64,000 nucleotides of DNA, taken from assembly GCF_003672135.1 (NCBI RefSeq), contig NC_039518.1:2232001-2296000 (forward strand). Direction: 5' to 3'. Made by a program: the position numbers and the translations under genes. Below, piece after piece: positions 1 to 12,600 of the stretch. The DNA is from Ooceraea biroi (lineage: Eukaryota; Arthropoda; Insecta; Hymenoptera; Formicidae). Under the pieces are notes generated by a model. The model searched no databases and was not told the DNA's origin. It saw nothing but the letters and a program-made list of their open reading frames with translations. Every line of letters starts with the position of its first letter. Positions within the stretch are counted from its first letter, which is position 1.

Positions 1-159
1 GAATCAATTAATCTGAAACAACGTTTTTCCTAAAGATGCGTTGAAATGTCACCTTTAAGCATATGTATATAAATCGTATGTTTTCAATAACATTGATATA
101 TTCAGACATGTTCCAACGCCATCTATTAAAAATCGGCACGAACTTTCCGGACGACCCAA
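1..159 (-). mobile_element. Mariner M1, 5' end fragment cut by window edge
   Basis: This is the reverse complement of the first ~160 bp of the M1 mariner at 3615. It ends in the same terminal repeat (GACCCAA at 153-159), followed by TA at 160-161. Only the untranslated 5' end is inside the window, so the state of its transposase is unknown. Confidence 0.85.
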
Positions 160-386
160 TACATATTTCCCTAATTCATTTATAGTCTTAAATTATTTAA
201 AGCGTTATTAATTTATCATATTGTTTTGTGAAGACTGCGAGTGGAATAAAGACGGACAGATATTCCCCCGGCCTCTGACGTCCCTCGTCGGCCTGCGAAC
301 ATCGATCGCAACGCCTCTAGTGGCTACTAAAGAAATAAAAAGTGACACAAAATGATCCATCCCCACCTCTGAAGTTTCCAGGCCTG

Positions 387-425
387 TATATAAGATCGTG
401 GGCAGGAGTGTTCGCTCTTTCAGAG
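387..425 (+). promoter_or_regulatory. Putative WDR81 core promoter (TATA box plus initiator)
   Basis: A TATATAAG motif at 387-394 is followed about 30 bp later by TTTCAGAG at 418-425, which resembles an insect initiator. It lies about 190 bp upstream of the WDR81 start codon. This is inferred from motif spacing only; without transcript data it could be a chance match. Confidence 0.35.
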
Positions 426-616
426 TTCACTAGTCTCGAGTCAGCTGTCTCTGACGTTCGTGCGTCATCCAGCGGATATTTAAACCAGCGCACGGATCCG
501 CACCGATGAGCGATAACGCTCTCTCACGCTCTGTTATTTTGCGCCCTCGCAAAATGGAAATGAGGGAGAGCGATGAAAGTTCACGTCCGCGCAGTGCCTG
601 AACGGCATGAAACAAG

Positions 617-3600
617 ATGGATATAATACAAGAACACCTCGCGGTGCCAGCGAAGTACATGATACTGACGGATGGACGAATCTCTCTGACGGTTCACGGA
701 AACTGGCTTTCCCGGTTACTGACGGCTGGCCCGTTCACGTTTATCCATCACGATAGACTGTCCAGCGACGAAATCGCAGCGCAACCCACCCACGATGAAT
801 TGGGCGGCGACTGGTTGAGGGTTTACGCAAAGGTACACCTAAAAGCTGTTCTTCAAATCCTTCAAACGTCTTGCGTTTGTAAAATATGATAAGACTGATC
901 GCCGCTGCTAGGTATACGTAAAGCGCTACAGGAATGCGATCCCCCTGCCAAGGGGGAGACCCGTCACCAGCACGAGGAATCAGGCCGAACTGATATTCTC
1001 GCAGTTGCTGCACTACGTCGCTGAGACCAATTATCGGAACTTGTGGAAGGAAACGTACAAAAAGTACTACCGTGCGTACTTGGCGAGTGGTTTCCCACTG
1101 GCAACATTTTGTCATCTCAGTTTGTAGATGCCACTTGCTGTTGTTTAGTTTAATTAACGATATCTTGCGAACTGTGTGTAGATCCTTGGAATTTCGTGGA
1201 GCAGAGGGAGCAGTCCACCATCACTGCCAATACGAACGACGTCGGTATTATGCACGAGGTGTTAAACAGGATGTACGGCTGCACGTTGGTCCAGGTGCAG
1301 CACGGTGTAGTTCTCTCAGTCTCCAATGGCACATCCTCCGAAACGCACTGCAATCTCGCGCCGGTCCACTTCGTCGTAGAGACTGCGTCCGCTTTTGTAG
1401 TGCTCTACGACCAAACTGCGAGCTACTCCCTTCGCGAGTGGGTTTGCGCGATGGCACTTATTTGCATACTCGATGTTTCAAAATCGTTGTGTGATAGGTA
1501 AATAGAAAAATATTTCCGTTACTCACGAGCACCACTTTCAGATGCGTAATGTACAGTCCGGCTGCTCTCAGTACGAGTCATGGGAAACCGTTGTTCGTGG
1601 TTTATCAGTTGCTACGGTTATCCAGGGACCTGCATGATCGCGGTCTCGCGTTGGGCGAGATTACTCTTAGCGACATTTTAGTCACAGATAATTTCACTAT
1701 TCAGGTATACATTTCGCACTTCCTCTATCTGCGGTGGTTTCCGATGCGAGGTGAAGTCAGGAAAATTTCAGTCGGATTCATGGTTTCCAGGTACTGCCAA
1801 AACTGAGTGATAACATCTACCTGAAACCTGAAAGCGAGGGTACGAGTTCCTCCCAGGAGAGTAGAGAGAGGCTTGCCGGTAGCAATACTCACGGTAGAAG
1901 AAACGGCGTATCCGGAACGCATAACAGCGACTTCGGCACGAACGAAAGCATCGAGAAATTATGCGAGATGTGGGTGTACAATTGCATCAGCAACTTCGAT
2001 TACTTGACGGCGCTGAATAATTTGGCCGGCAGGAGACACGGCGATCCCAGTTGCCACCACGTTATGCCGTGGGTGACGGATTTCACGTCGAGGAACGGCG
2101 GCAACTGGAGGGATCTAACAAAATCGAAATTCCGATTAAACAAGGGAGACAGACAACTGGACCTCACGTTTGACTCGCAATCGACTGAGGCACGTGCGAT
2201 AAGTTGAGCGCGAAAAAAATTTCAGTTCTCACATTAAATAATCGATACTGATCAGGACAGGCTTTCCGATTCTTACAAGTAAACCTACGGAAGTGTTACT
2301 CTCCGATTTTTCTGAAATTTGGATATGTTATAATACATGAGAAACTAAGGGACACGTATTTTTTTTTAGCGGCGGAAAAACATATTTAGGGAGTGAAACG
2401 ACCCCCCAAAATGGGGGGTAAAAAGGGAAGTAAAATCTATTAAAACTTCAAGAGGAAAGCTAAACTCGAGAAATTACTTGAATAGACAGTAACTCGACAT
2501 GCGACTTTCAAAATACAATAAAATCAACTTTTGACATTTAAACAATTTTGTTATAAACGATTAATATTTTTAACATGTTTAATTCACTTCACATAACTAA
2601 CAATAAATGTCAAAAGTTGATTTTATTGTATTTTGAAAGTCGCATGTCGAGTTACTGTCTATTCAAGTGATTTTTCGAGTTTTCGTCCGCCATATTGGAT
2701 CCGCCATATTGAATTTTGAAAATCTGATTTCAGATTCGGATTCAGCGACTTAAAAAACCAATATATTAAAAAGATCGAACAGTTAAAAAATATAGTTTCA
2801 CAAGGTGTTTCATGCGCAATGCCAAACGAACGCGGCAATTTAGGGATTGTTTACCCCCCAAATATTTATATAAAACAAAACAAAAAAATATGTGTTCCTT
2901 AATTAGCTTTCCTCTTGAAGTTTTAATAGAGTTTACTTCGATCAGATCAAAACTGATTTTTTGCAGCAAGAAATTGGTCACTTTAGGGGTAGTTCACCCC
3001 CTAATTTTCACTCCCCTTCCAACATACCTAGGCCGATTTTCGTCTTCTATCGAAAGATACTTTCATAGCAAAAATCATTAAAATCGCTTCACTGGTCTCA
3101 AAGATATCGCAATTTTTCCATTTTACCCCCCATTTTGGGGGGTCGTTTCACCCCCTAAATATGTTTTTCCGCCGCTAAAAAAAAATACGTGTCCCTTAGT
3201 TTTTCATGTATTATAACATATCCAAATTTCAGAAAAATCGGAGAGTGACACTTCCGTAGGTTTACTTGTTAGTCAATAAATTACGCGAGCAGGAAATATT
3301 GTAGACTTGTTTTTATTTTTTTATTTCGAGTGACTATCCGCAATCTAAACTCTAAATCTTTTATATTATATATTTTTTTGTTGATAAGTTAATGTTAATT
3401 CGCAGGTTGGACACCATGTATCGGATGTTTTGTCAGAGATCACATATTACGTCTACCTTTCACGTCGATATAATAAATCTGTGCTGTGCAAGCACGTGCG
3501 ACCCTTGTGGGTACCCGGTGAATATCCAGCTTCGATTCAGAGGTTGCACGATTGGAGCCCTGATGAATGTATACCGCAGTTCTTTACCGACCCCAGTGTT

Positions 3601-6600
3601 TTTAAGGTAAAGTATTGGGTCGTCCGGAAAGTTCGTGCCGATTTTTAATAGATGGCGTTGGAACATGTCTGAATATATCAATGTTATTGAAAACATACGA
3701 TTTATATACATATGCTTAAAGGTGACATTCAACGCATCTTTAGGAAAAAAGTTGTTTCAGATAAATTGATTCGTGTCAGTTTTGTACTCTGAAGATGGAA
3801 GAAAACAAAGAACATTTTAGACACTTGATGCTTTTCTATTACCGGAAAGGCAAAAATGCCTCACAAGCAACAAATTCGATATGTTCTGTTTACGGAGAAG
3901 GCGCTTTAGCTGAAAGAACCGTACGTAAGTGGTTCGCTAAGTTTAGAGCTGGTGATTTTAACCTTAAGGACCAAGAACGCTCGGGCAGACCTCTACTACT
4001 GATGATGACCAAATCAAGACACTGATCGAGAATAACCCGCGCTACACGACACGTGAATTGGCAGAGATACTGAAAATATCGAAAACCACTGTCCACGATC
4101 ATGTAGTGAAGCTTGGTTACGTAAGTCGCTATGGTGTATGGGTTCCGCATAATTTGGCCGAAAAATTTAATGGATCGCATTTCCATCTGCGATTCGCTGT
4201 ACAAGCGCAACGAAAACGTACCATTTTTGAAGCAATTAGTGACGGGTGACGAAAAATGGATCATTTACAACAATGTAGAACGAAAAAGATCCTGGGGTAA
4301 GCGAAATGAACCAGCATTAACCACTCCGAAAGCCGGCCTTCGTCCAAAAAAAGTCATGCTCTGCGTCTGGTGGGATTGGAAAGGAATCCTATATTATGAG
4401 CTCCTACCACACAACCAAACGATAAATGCAGATAAGTACTGCTCGCGACTGGACGAATTAAAGACAGCGATTCAGGAAAAACGTCCAGAATTAGCTAATA
4501 GGAAGGGCGTCGTGTTCCGTCAGGACAATGCCAGACCTCATGTTTCTTTGACTACCCGACAAAAATTGTTGGAGTTTGGCTGGGATGTGCCACCTCACCC
4601 ACCGTATTCACCAGACATTGCACCTTCAGACTTTCACTTATTTAGGTCTTTGCAAAATTCTCTTAGCGGCAAGAACTTCAACTCTTTGATCGACATAAAA
4701 AACCACCTTGAGGAGTTTTTCGCCGAGAAACCTAAGAAGTTCTGGGAGAATGGAATCTTCCAGTTGCGTGAAAGATGGACAAAGGTTGTGAAACAAAACG
4801 GTGCATACATAAGTCAATAAATATTTATCGACATAAAAAATGTTGCCTTTGAATTTTCCTTCAAAATCGGCACGAACTTTCCGGACGACCCAATAGTATC
4901 ATCGAGTGATAGCAATCTACTGTTTAAGCGTCTGTTCTTACATGTGTCTGTTGTTTGTAGTCAATTCACGAGGATTTGCCGGATTTAGAAATCCCAGCAT
5001 GGGCGACTTCTCCGGAGGATTTTATTGAAAAGCATCGAGAAGCTTTGGAAAGCTTTTATGTATCAGAGAGATTGCATTACTGGATAGACTTGACTTTTGG
5101 CTACAAGTAGGGGTTTAATCAATAAATTGTTTATTATTTATGTGAGCGCCAGAGAGAGAGAGAAAGAGAACTCTTGCCACCTTTACGTTACAGATTGTCC
5201 GGTTCTGCCGCCATAAAATCTAAAAACGTCTGTCTGCAATTGGTTGACAATCATACCGATTTAACAAATTCCGGAGTGGTACAACTCTTCACGCAACCGC
5301 ATCCGCAAAAGATTATACCGTCTCCGTACTGGGGTAAAGTACCACCGCGTCTCCGACCGACGTCTTCAGCCAATAAGAGTAGTGAGTATTTTTTTTAACC
5401 ATCAAAAAATCTTACGTTGCAATTTTCTTCAAATTATTCTATCCATGATTGCAGAGGGTGATCAAACCGCGAGTAAAATCAGCGACGACGAGGGTCAGAG
5501 TTCCGGCATCGAGGAAGAGGAATTGCCGATGACCGCGACGAACGCATCGAGATCGTCGCCTCTCGTACTGAGTCGCCTGCTGAGCCGTTCCAGAGGCTCC
5601 TTACTCTCGGAGGACAATATCAAGTCGGACAAGTCCGTCAGTCAGCCGATTATCCTTCCGAAGGATTTCAATCCCGTTGCGGCGATCCTGCAAGTCGAGA
5701 CCATGCACACCTTTATGAACAAGATCAATCATCAGGTTTACAAACCCGCGGTGGGCTTGCACGATTCCTCTACAAATTACAAGCAAATCGTTGCCGGTGG
5801 CCGTATCAAGGAGCAGCAGATACTCGGTTGTCTGATAGTCGAGATATTCCTGGCCGGTAAGTTCCGCGCGACGTGGAACGTCGAGAAAACGTCGTTCCCG
5901 CAGAGATTCGCGACGTGCCTGAACACGTTGAACACCTCGGCGGATAATTTGCCGAAGTGCATCAGGAATATCGTCTCGCTGTTGCTGCAAACTGACATCG
6001 TACCAAAGAGCTACAACGTCGGCAATGCGGAGACGAGCGATGCTTCAACGGTAATTTTACAGAGTCACGACATTACGATATTTCACTAAGACACGAATGT
6101 AGAATTGACACCCGCGCATTTTACATTCAGGCGAGTGAGACCTCATTTCGTTACCCAACGATAACGTACATGGGCCTTCCGCCGCCGTCCGCGCATCAGT
6201 TCCTTCAATCGATCCTGTCGGGCAGCCTATTTCCATTCTCCAAGTACTGCCAGTATCTGTACAACATCGTGGAGATGCTGCAAGAGTACAACGGCCTGGT
6301 GCGAGAATTGAATTCCGCGGTGAAGAGCGAGGACGACGCGGATCTCGCGCTTAGGACGAAGACCAAGTATCTGTGCAAGATCAGCGAGTGCAAGGTGAAA
6401 GCGATCGCCAGGGAACTGGAACGATTGCTGCCTTACGCCGGCGGCGCGAGGGAGGCGACCCTGCAATTAATAGTTCCTCATATAGTACAAATCATGGAAG
6501 AGCCGTACAGCGCCGTGCTAGCGATATGGCATCTCTTCGATCCTATCGCGAAGTGAGTGCCTGATGTTCTAATAAAATCGACCCATTGGGTCCTCTTAAT

Positions 6601-9600
6601 CTGTCTCGTCTTCCTTTTCAGAACATTAGGACCGAAGGACACGGCCGACACGTTTCTCCCGTCTATCACGAAACTGTACGAGAACGGTTCCGTCATGGAT
6701 ACCGCGCTCTACGCCGATATACTACCCGCAGGAACGCTCGCCAAGTTCCGAACTACTCGATTGTATCACAGAACGTTCCTATTGAAGCTGATAGTCAGAC
6801 TAGGACTACGTAGGTTCCTGGACAACTTCATAAATCCCCTGGTGGAAGCGGTGGGAGGATACAAGGATTACATGCAGGGCTCGTTTGACACGTACACTCA
6901 TAGGACCGGAAATCTGAAGTAAGAGAAGCAAAATTAATTATAATGATAACATAATTTTCTTTGTTTATACAATAATATTAGGAGTGTGATTTAGTTTTGA
7001 GGGTTTTGCAACAGATGGCTGTAGTGTCAGTTTGTTCCAATAGCTGTTTCCGATAACTGTTGTTTCTTACGGTGTCGACATTATCCATGACATTCAGTAG
7101 CATTATAGCAATAGATGCAATAACAGTCGTGTTTATATCATCGTAAAAATTCAACTTCCGAAAGAGCATTTTCGACATGCGTTGCTTTTGTGTTTTAATC
7201 AAAAGAAAACTGTGGCTGACGGTTATAGAATTCTTGTGGAAACTTATGGTGATTCTGCCCCATCAATTAAGACGTGTGAACACTAGTTTAGACGCTTTAA
7301 AAGTGGTGATACTGATGTGAAGGACAAAGAACGCTCGGGACAACCAAGAAAGCTTGAAAATGCAGATTTGCAAGCATTATTGGACGAAAATCCAACACGA
7401 TCCACTTCAGAACTTGCCAGAGCATTAAATGTTGATCGTACAACAGTTACGAAACATTTACATGAAATGGGAAAAATGAAGAAAGAAGGGAAATGGGTTC
7501 GACATCAATTATCGGAAAGTGCCATTTGAACATTTGCATTTCGTTGATCGCCGGGCAAAAAAAGAAGAGTCTTTTGTCTCGGATTGTTACTGGGGATGAA
7601 AAGTGGATCTATTTTGATAATCCGAAACGCGGAAAATCATGGGTGGATCCAGGCGAACCATCAACACCCACTCCGAGACGCAATATTCACGGTTGAAAAG
7701 TAATGCTCTGTATTTGGTGGGATAGTGTACTATGAGCTGTTAAATCCGCACGAGACTGTCACGGCTGATGGTTATCGACACCAATTGTACAAGTTGAAGC
7801 GAGCATTGGACGAAAAACGACCACCAATTGCGAGTAAACGACGGAAAGTGATTCTTCTTCGTGACAACGCTCGACCTCACGCTGCGTTATCAGTGAAACA
7901 AACACTATTAGAGCTTGAATGGCAAGTCTTCTCAGGACATTGCTCCATGCGATTATTATTTGTTCCGGTCGATGCAACACGCTTTAGAGGATACACACTT
8001 TCATAATTTGGAAGAAGTACGAAAATTCATCGACGAATGGATCAACTGAAAAGAAGAGTCATTTTATCGCGGTGGAATCCATCTCTTGCCAGAGCATTAA
8101 ATGTTGATCGTACAACAGTTACCAAACATTTACATGAAATGGGAAAAATTCAGAAAGAAGGGAAATGGGTTCGACATCAATTATCGGAAAGTGCCATTTG
8201 AACATTTGCATTTCGTTGATCGCCGGGCAAAAAAAGAAGAGTCTTTCGTCTCGGATTGTTACTGGGGATGAAAAGTGGATCTATTTTGATAATCCGAAAC
8301 ACGGAAAATCATGGGTGGATCCAGGCGAACCATCAACACCCACTCCGAGACGCAATATTCACGGTTCAAAAGTAATGCTCTGTATTTGGTGGGATAGTGT
8401 ACTATGAGCTGTTATATCCGCACGAGACTGTCACGGCTGATGGTTATCGACACCAATTGTACAAGTTGAAGCGAGCATTGGACCAAAACCGACCACCAAT
8501 TGCGAGTAAACGACGGAAAGTGATTCTTCTTCGTGACAACGCTCGACCTCACGTTGCGTTATCAGTGAAACAAACACTATTAGAGCTTGAATGGCAAGTC
8601 TTCTCAGGACATTGCTCCATGCGATTATTATTTGTTCCGGTCGATGCAACACGCTTTAGAGGATACACACTTTCATAATTTGGAAGAAGTGCGAAAATTC
8701 ATCGACGAATGGATCAACTGAAAAGAAGAGTCATTTTATCGCGGTGGAATCCATCTCTTGCCAGAGCATTAAATGTTGATCGTACAACAGTTACCAAACA
8801 TTTACATGAAATGGGAAAAATTCAGAAAGAAGGGAAATGGGTTCGACATCAATTATCGGAAAGTGCCATTTGAACATTTGCATTTCGTTGATCGCCGGGC
8901 AAAAAAAGAAGAGTCTTTCGTCTCGGATTGTTACTGGGGATGAAAAGTGGATCTATTTTGATAATCCGAAACACGGAAAATCATGGGTGGATCCAGGCGA
9001 ACCATCAACACCCACTCCGAGACGCAATATTCACGGTTCAAAAGTAATGCTCTGTATTTGGTGGGATAGTGTACTATGAGCTGTTAAATCCGCACGAGAC
9101 TGTCACGGCTGATGGTTATCGACACCAATTGTATAAGTTGAAGCGAGCATTGGACGAAAAACGACCACCAATTGCGAGTAAACGACGGAAAGTGATTCTT
9201 CTTCGTGACAACGCTCGACCTCACGTTGCGTTATCAGTGAAAGAAACACTATTAGAGCTTGAATGGCAAGTCTTCTCAGGACATTGCTCCATGCGATTAT
9301 TATTTGTTCCGGTCGATGCAACACGCTTTAGAGGATACACACTTTGATAATTTGGAAGAAGTGCGAAAATTCATCGACGAATGGATCAACTGAAAAGAAG
9401 AGTCATTTTATCGCGGTGGAATCCATCTCTTGCCAGAGCATTAAATGTTGATCGTACAACAGTTACCAAACATTTACATGAAATGGGAAAAATTCAGAAA
9501 GAAGGGAAATGGGTTCGACATCAATTATCGGAAAGTGCCATTTGAACATTTGCATTTCGTTGATCGCCGGGCAAAAAAAGAAGAGTCTTTCGTCTCGGAT

Positions 9601-12600
9601 TGTTACTGGGGATGAAAAGTGGATCTATTTTGATAATCCGAAACACGGAAAATCATGGGTGGATCCAGGCGAACCATCAACACCCACTCCGAGACGCAAT
9701 ATTCACGGTTCAAAAGTAATGCTCTGTATTTGGTGGGATAGTGTACTATGAGCTGTTAAATCCGCACGAGACTGTCACGGCTGATCGTTATCGACACCAA
9801 TTGTACAAGTTGAAGCGAGCATTGGACGAAAAACGAGCACCAATTGCGAGTAAACGACGGAAAGTGATTCTTCTTCGTGACAACGCTCGACCTCACGTTG
9901 CGTTATCAGTGAAAGAAACACTATTAGAGCTTGAATGGCAAGTCTTCTCAGGACATTGCTCCATGCGATTATTATTTGTTCCGGTCGATGCAACACGCTT
10001 TAGAGGATACACACTTTGATAATTTGGAAGAAGTGCGAAAATTCATCGACGAATGGATCAACTGAAAAGAAGAGTCATTTTATCGCGGTGGAATCCATCT
10101 CTTGCCAGAGCATTAAATGTTGATCGTACAACAGTTACCAAACATTTACATGAAATGGGAAAAATTCAGAAAGAAGGGAAATGAGTTCGACATCAATTAT
10201 CGGAAAGTGCCATTTGAACATTTGCATTTCGTTGATCGCCGGGCAAAAAAAGAAGAGTCTTTCGTCTCGGATTGTTACTGGGGATGAAAAGTGGATCTAT
10301 TTTGATAATCCGAAACACGGAAAATCATGGGTGGATCCAGGCGAACCATCAACACCCACTCCGAGACGCAATATTCACGGTTCAAAAGTAATGCTCTGTA
10401 TTTGGTGGGATAGTGTACTATGAGCTGTTAAATCCGCACGAGACTGTCACGGCTGATGGTTATCGACATCAATTGTACAAGTTGAAGCGAGCATTGGACG
10501 AAAAACGACCACCAATTGCGAGCAAACGACGGAAAGTGATTCTTCTTCGTGACAACGCTCGACCTCACGTTGCGTTATCAGTGAAACAAACACTATTAGA
10601 GCTTGAATGGCAAGTCTTCTCCGGACATTGCTCCATGCGATTATTATTTGTTCCGGTCGATGCAACACGCTTTAGAGGATACACACTTTCATAATTTCGA
10701 AGAAGTGCGAAAATTCGTCGACGAATGGATCAACTGAAAAGAAGAGTCATTTTATCGCGGTGGAATCCATCTCTTGCCAGAGCATTAAATGTTGATCGTA
10801 CAACAGTTACCAAACATTTACATGAAATGGGAAAAATTCAGAAAGAAGGGAAATGGGTTCGACATCAATTATCGGAAAGTGCCATTTGAACATTTGCATT
10901 TCGTTGATCGCCGGGCAAAAAAAGAAGTCTTTTGTCTCGGATTGTTACTGGGGATGAAAAGTGGATCTATTTTGATAATCCGAAACGCGGAAAATCATGG
11001 GTGGATCCAGGCGAACCATCAACACCCACTCCGAGACGCAATATTCACGGTTCAAAAGTAATGCTCTGTATTTGGTGGGATAGTGTACTATGAGCTGTTA
11101 AATCCGCACGAGACTGTCACGGCTGATCGTTATCGACACCAATTGTACAAGTTGAAGCAAGCATTGGACGAAAAACGAGCACCAATTGCGAGCAAACGAC
11201 GGAAAGTGATTCTTCTTCGTGACAACGCTCGACCTCACGTTGCGTTATCAGTGAAACAAACACTATTAGAGCTTGAATGGCAAGTCTTCTCCGGACATTG
11301 CTCCATGCGATTATTATTTGTTCCGGTCGATGTAACACGCTTTAGAGGATACACACTTTGATAATTTGGAAGAAGTGCGAAAATTCGTCGACGAATGGAT
11401 CAACTGAAAAGAAGAGTCATTTTATCGTGGTGGAATCCATCTCTTGCCAGAGCATTAAATGTTGATCGTACAACAGTTACCAAACATTTACATGAAATGG
11501 GAAAAATTCAGAAGGAAGGGAAATGGGTTCGACATCAATTATCGGAAAGTGCCATTTGAACATTTGCATTTCGTTGATCGCCGGGCAAAAAAAGAAGAGT
11601 CTTTTGTCTCGGATTGTTACTGGGGATGAAAAGTGGATCTATTTTGATAATCCGAAACGCGGAAAATCATGGGTGGATCCAGGCGAACCATCAACACCCA
11701 CTCCGAGACGCAATATTCACGGTTCAAAAGTAATGCTCTGTACTTGGTGGGATAGTGTACTATGAGCTGTTAAATCCGCACGAGACTATCACGGCTGATC
11801 GTTATCGACACCAATTGTACAAGTTGAAGCGAGCATTGGACGAAAAACGACCACCAATTGCGAGCAAACGACGGAAAGTGATTCTTCTTCGTGACAACGC
11901 TCGACCTCACGTTGCGTTATCAGTGAAAGAAACACTATTAGAGCTTGAATGGCAAGTCTTCTCCGGACATTGCTCCATGCGATTATTATTTGTTCCGGTC
12001 GATGCAACACGCTTTAGAGGATACACACTTTGATAATTTGGAAGAAGTGCGAAAATTCGTCGACGAATGGATCGACTCAAAAGAAGAGTCATTTTATCGC
12101 GGTGGAATCCATCTCTTGCCAGAGCATTAAATGTTGATCGTACAACAGTTACCAAACATTTACATGAAATGGGAAAAATGAAGAAAGAAGGGAAATGGGT
12201 TCGACATCAATTATCGGAAAGTGCCATTTGAACATTTGCATTTCGTTGATCGCCGGGCAAAAAAAGAAGAGTCTTTTGTCTCGGATTGTTACTGGGGATG
12301 AAAAGTGGATCTATTTTGATAATCCGAAACGCGGAAAATCATGGGTGGATCCAGGCGAACCATCAACACCCACTCCGAGACGCAATATTCACGGTTCAAA
12401 AGTAATGCTCTGTATTTGGTGGGATAGTGTACTATGAGCTGTTAAATCCGCACGAGACTGTCACGGCTGATGTTATCGACACCAATTGTACAAGTTGAAG
12501 CAAGCATTGGACCAAAACGACCACCAATTGCGAGTAAACGACGGAAAGTGATTCTTCTTCGTGACAACGCTCGACCTCACGTTGCGTTATCAGTGAAAAA

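Noticed and set aside
1438..1498. Later donor (GATAG/GTAAAT) for WDR81 exon 3
   Set aside because: It is in phase but adds 20 residues absent from the family; the donor at 1438 (GTGGGT) restores the expected SLR-x-CVMYSPA spacing.
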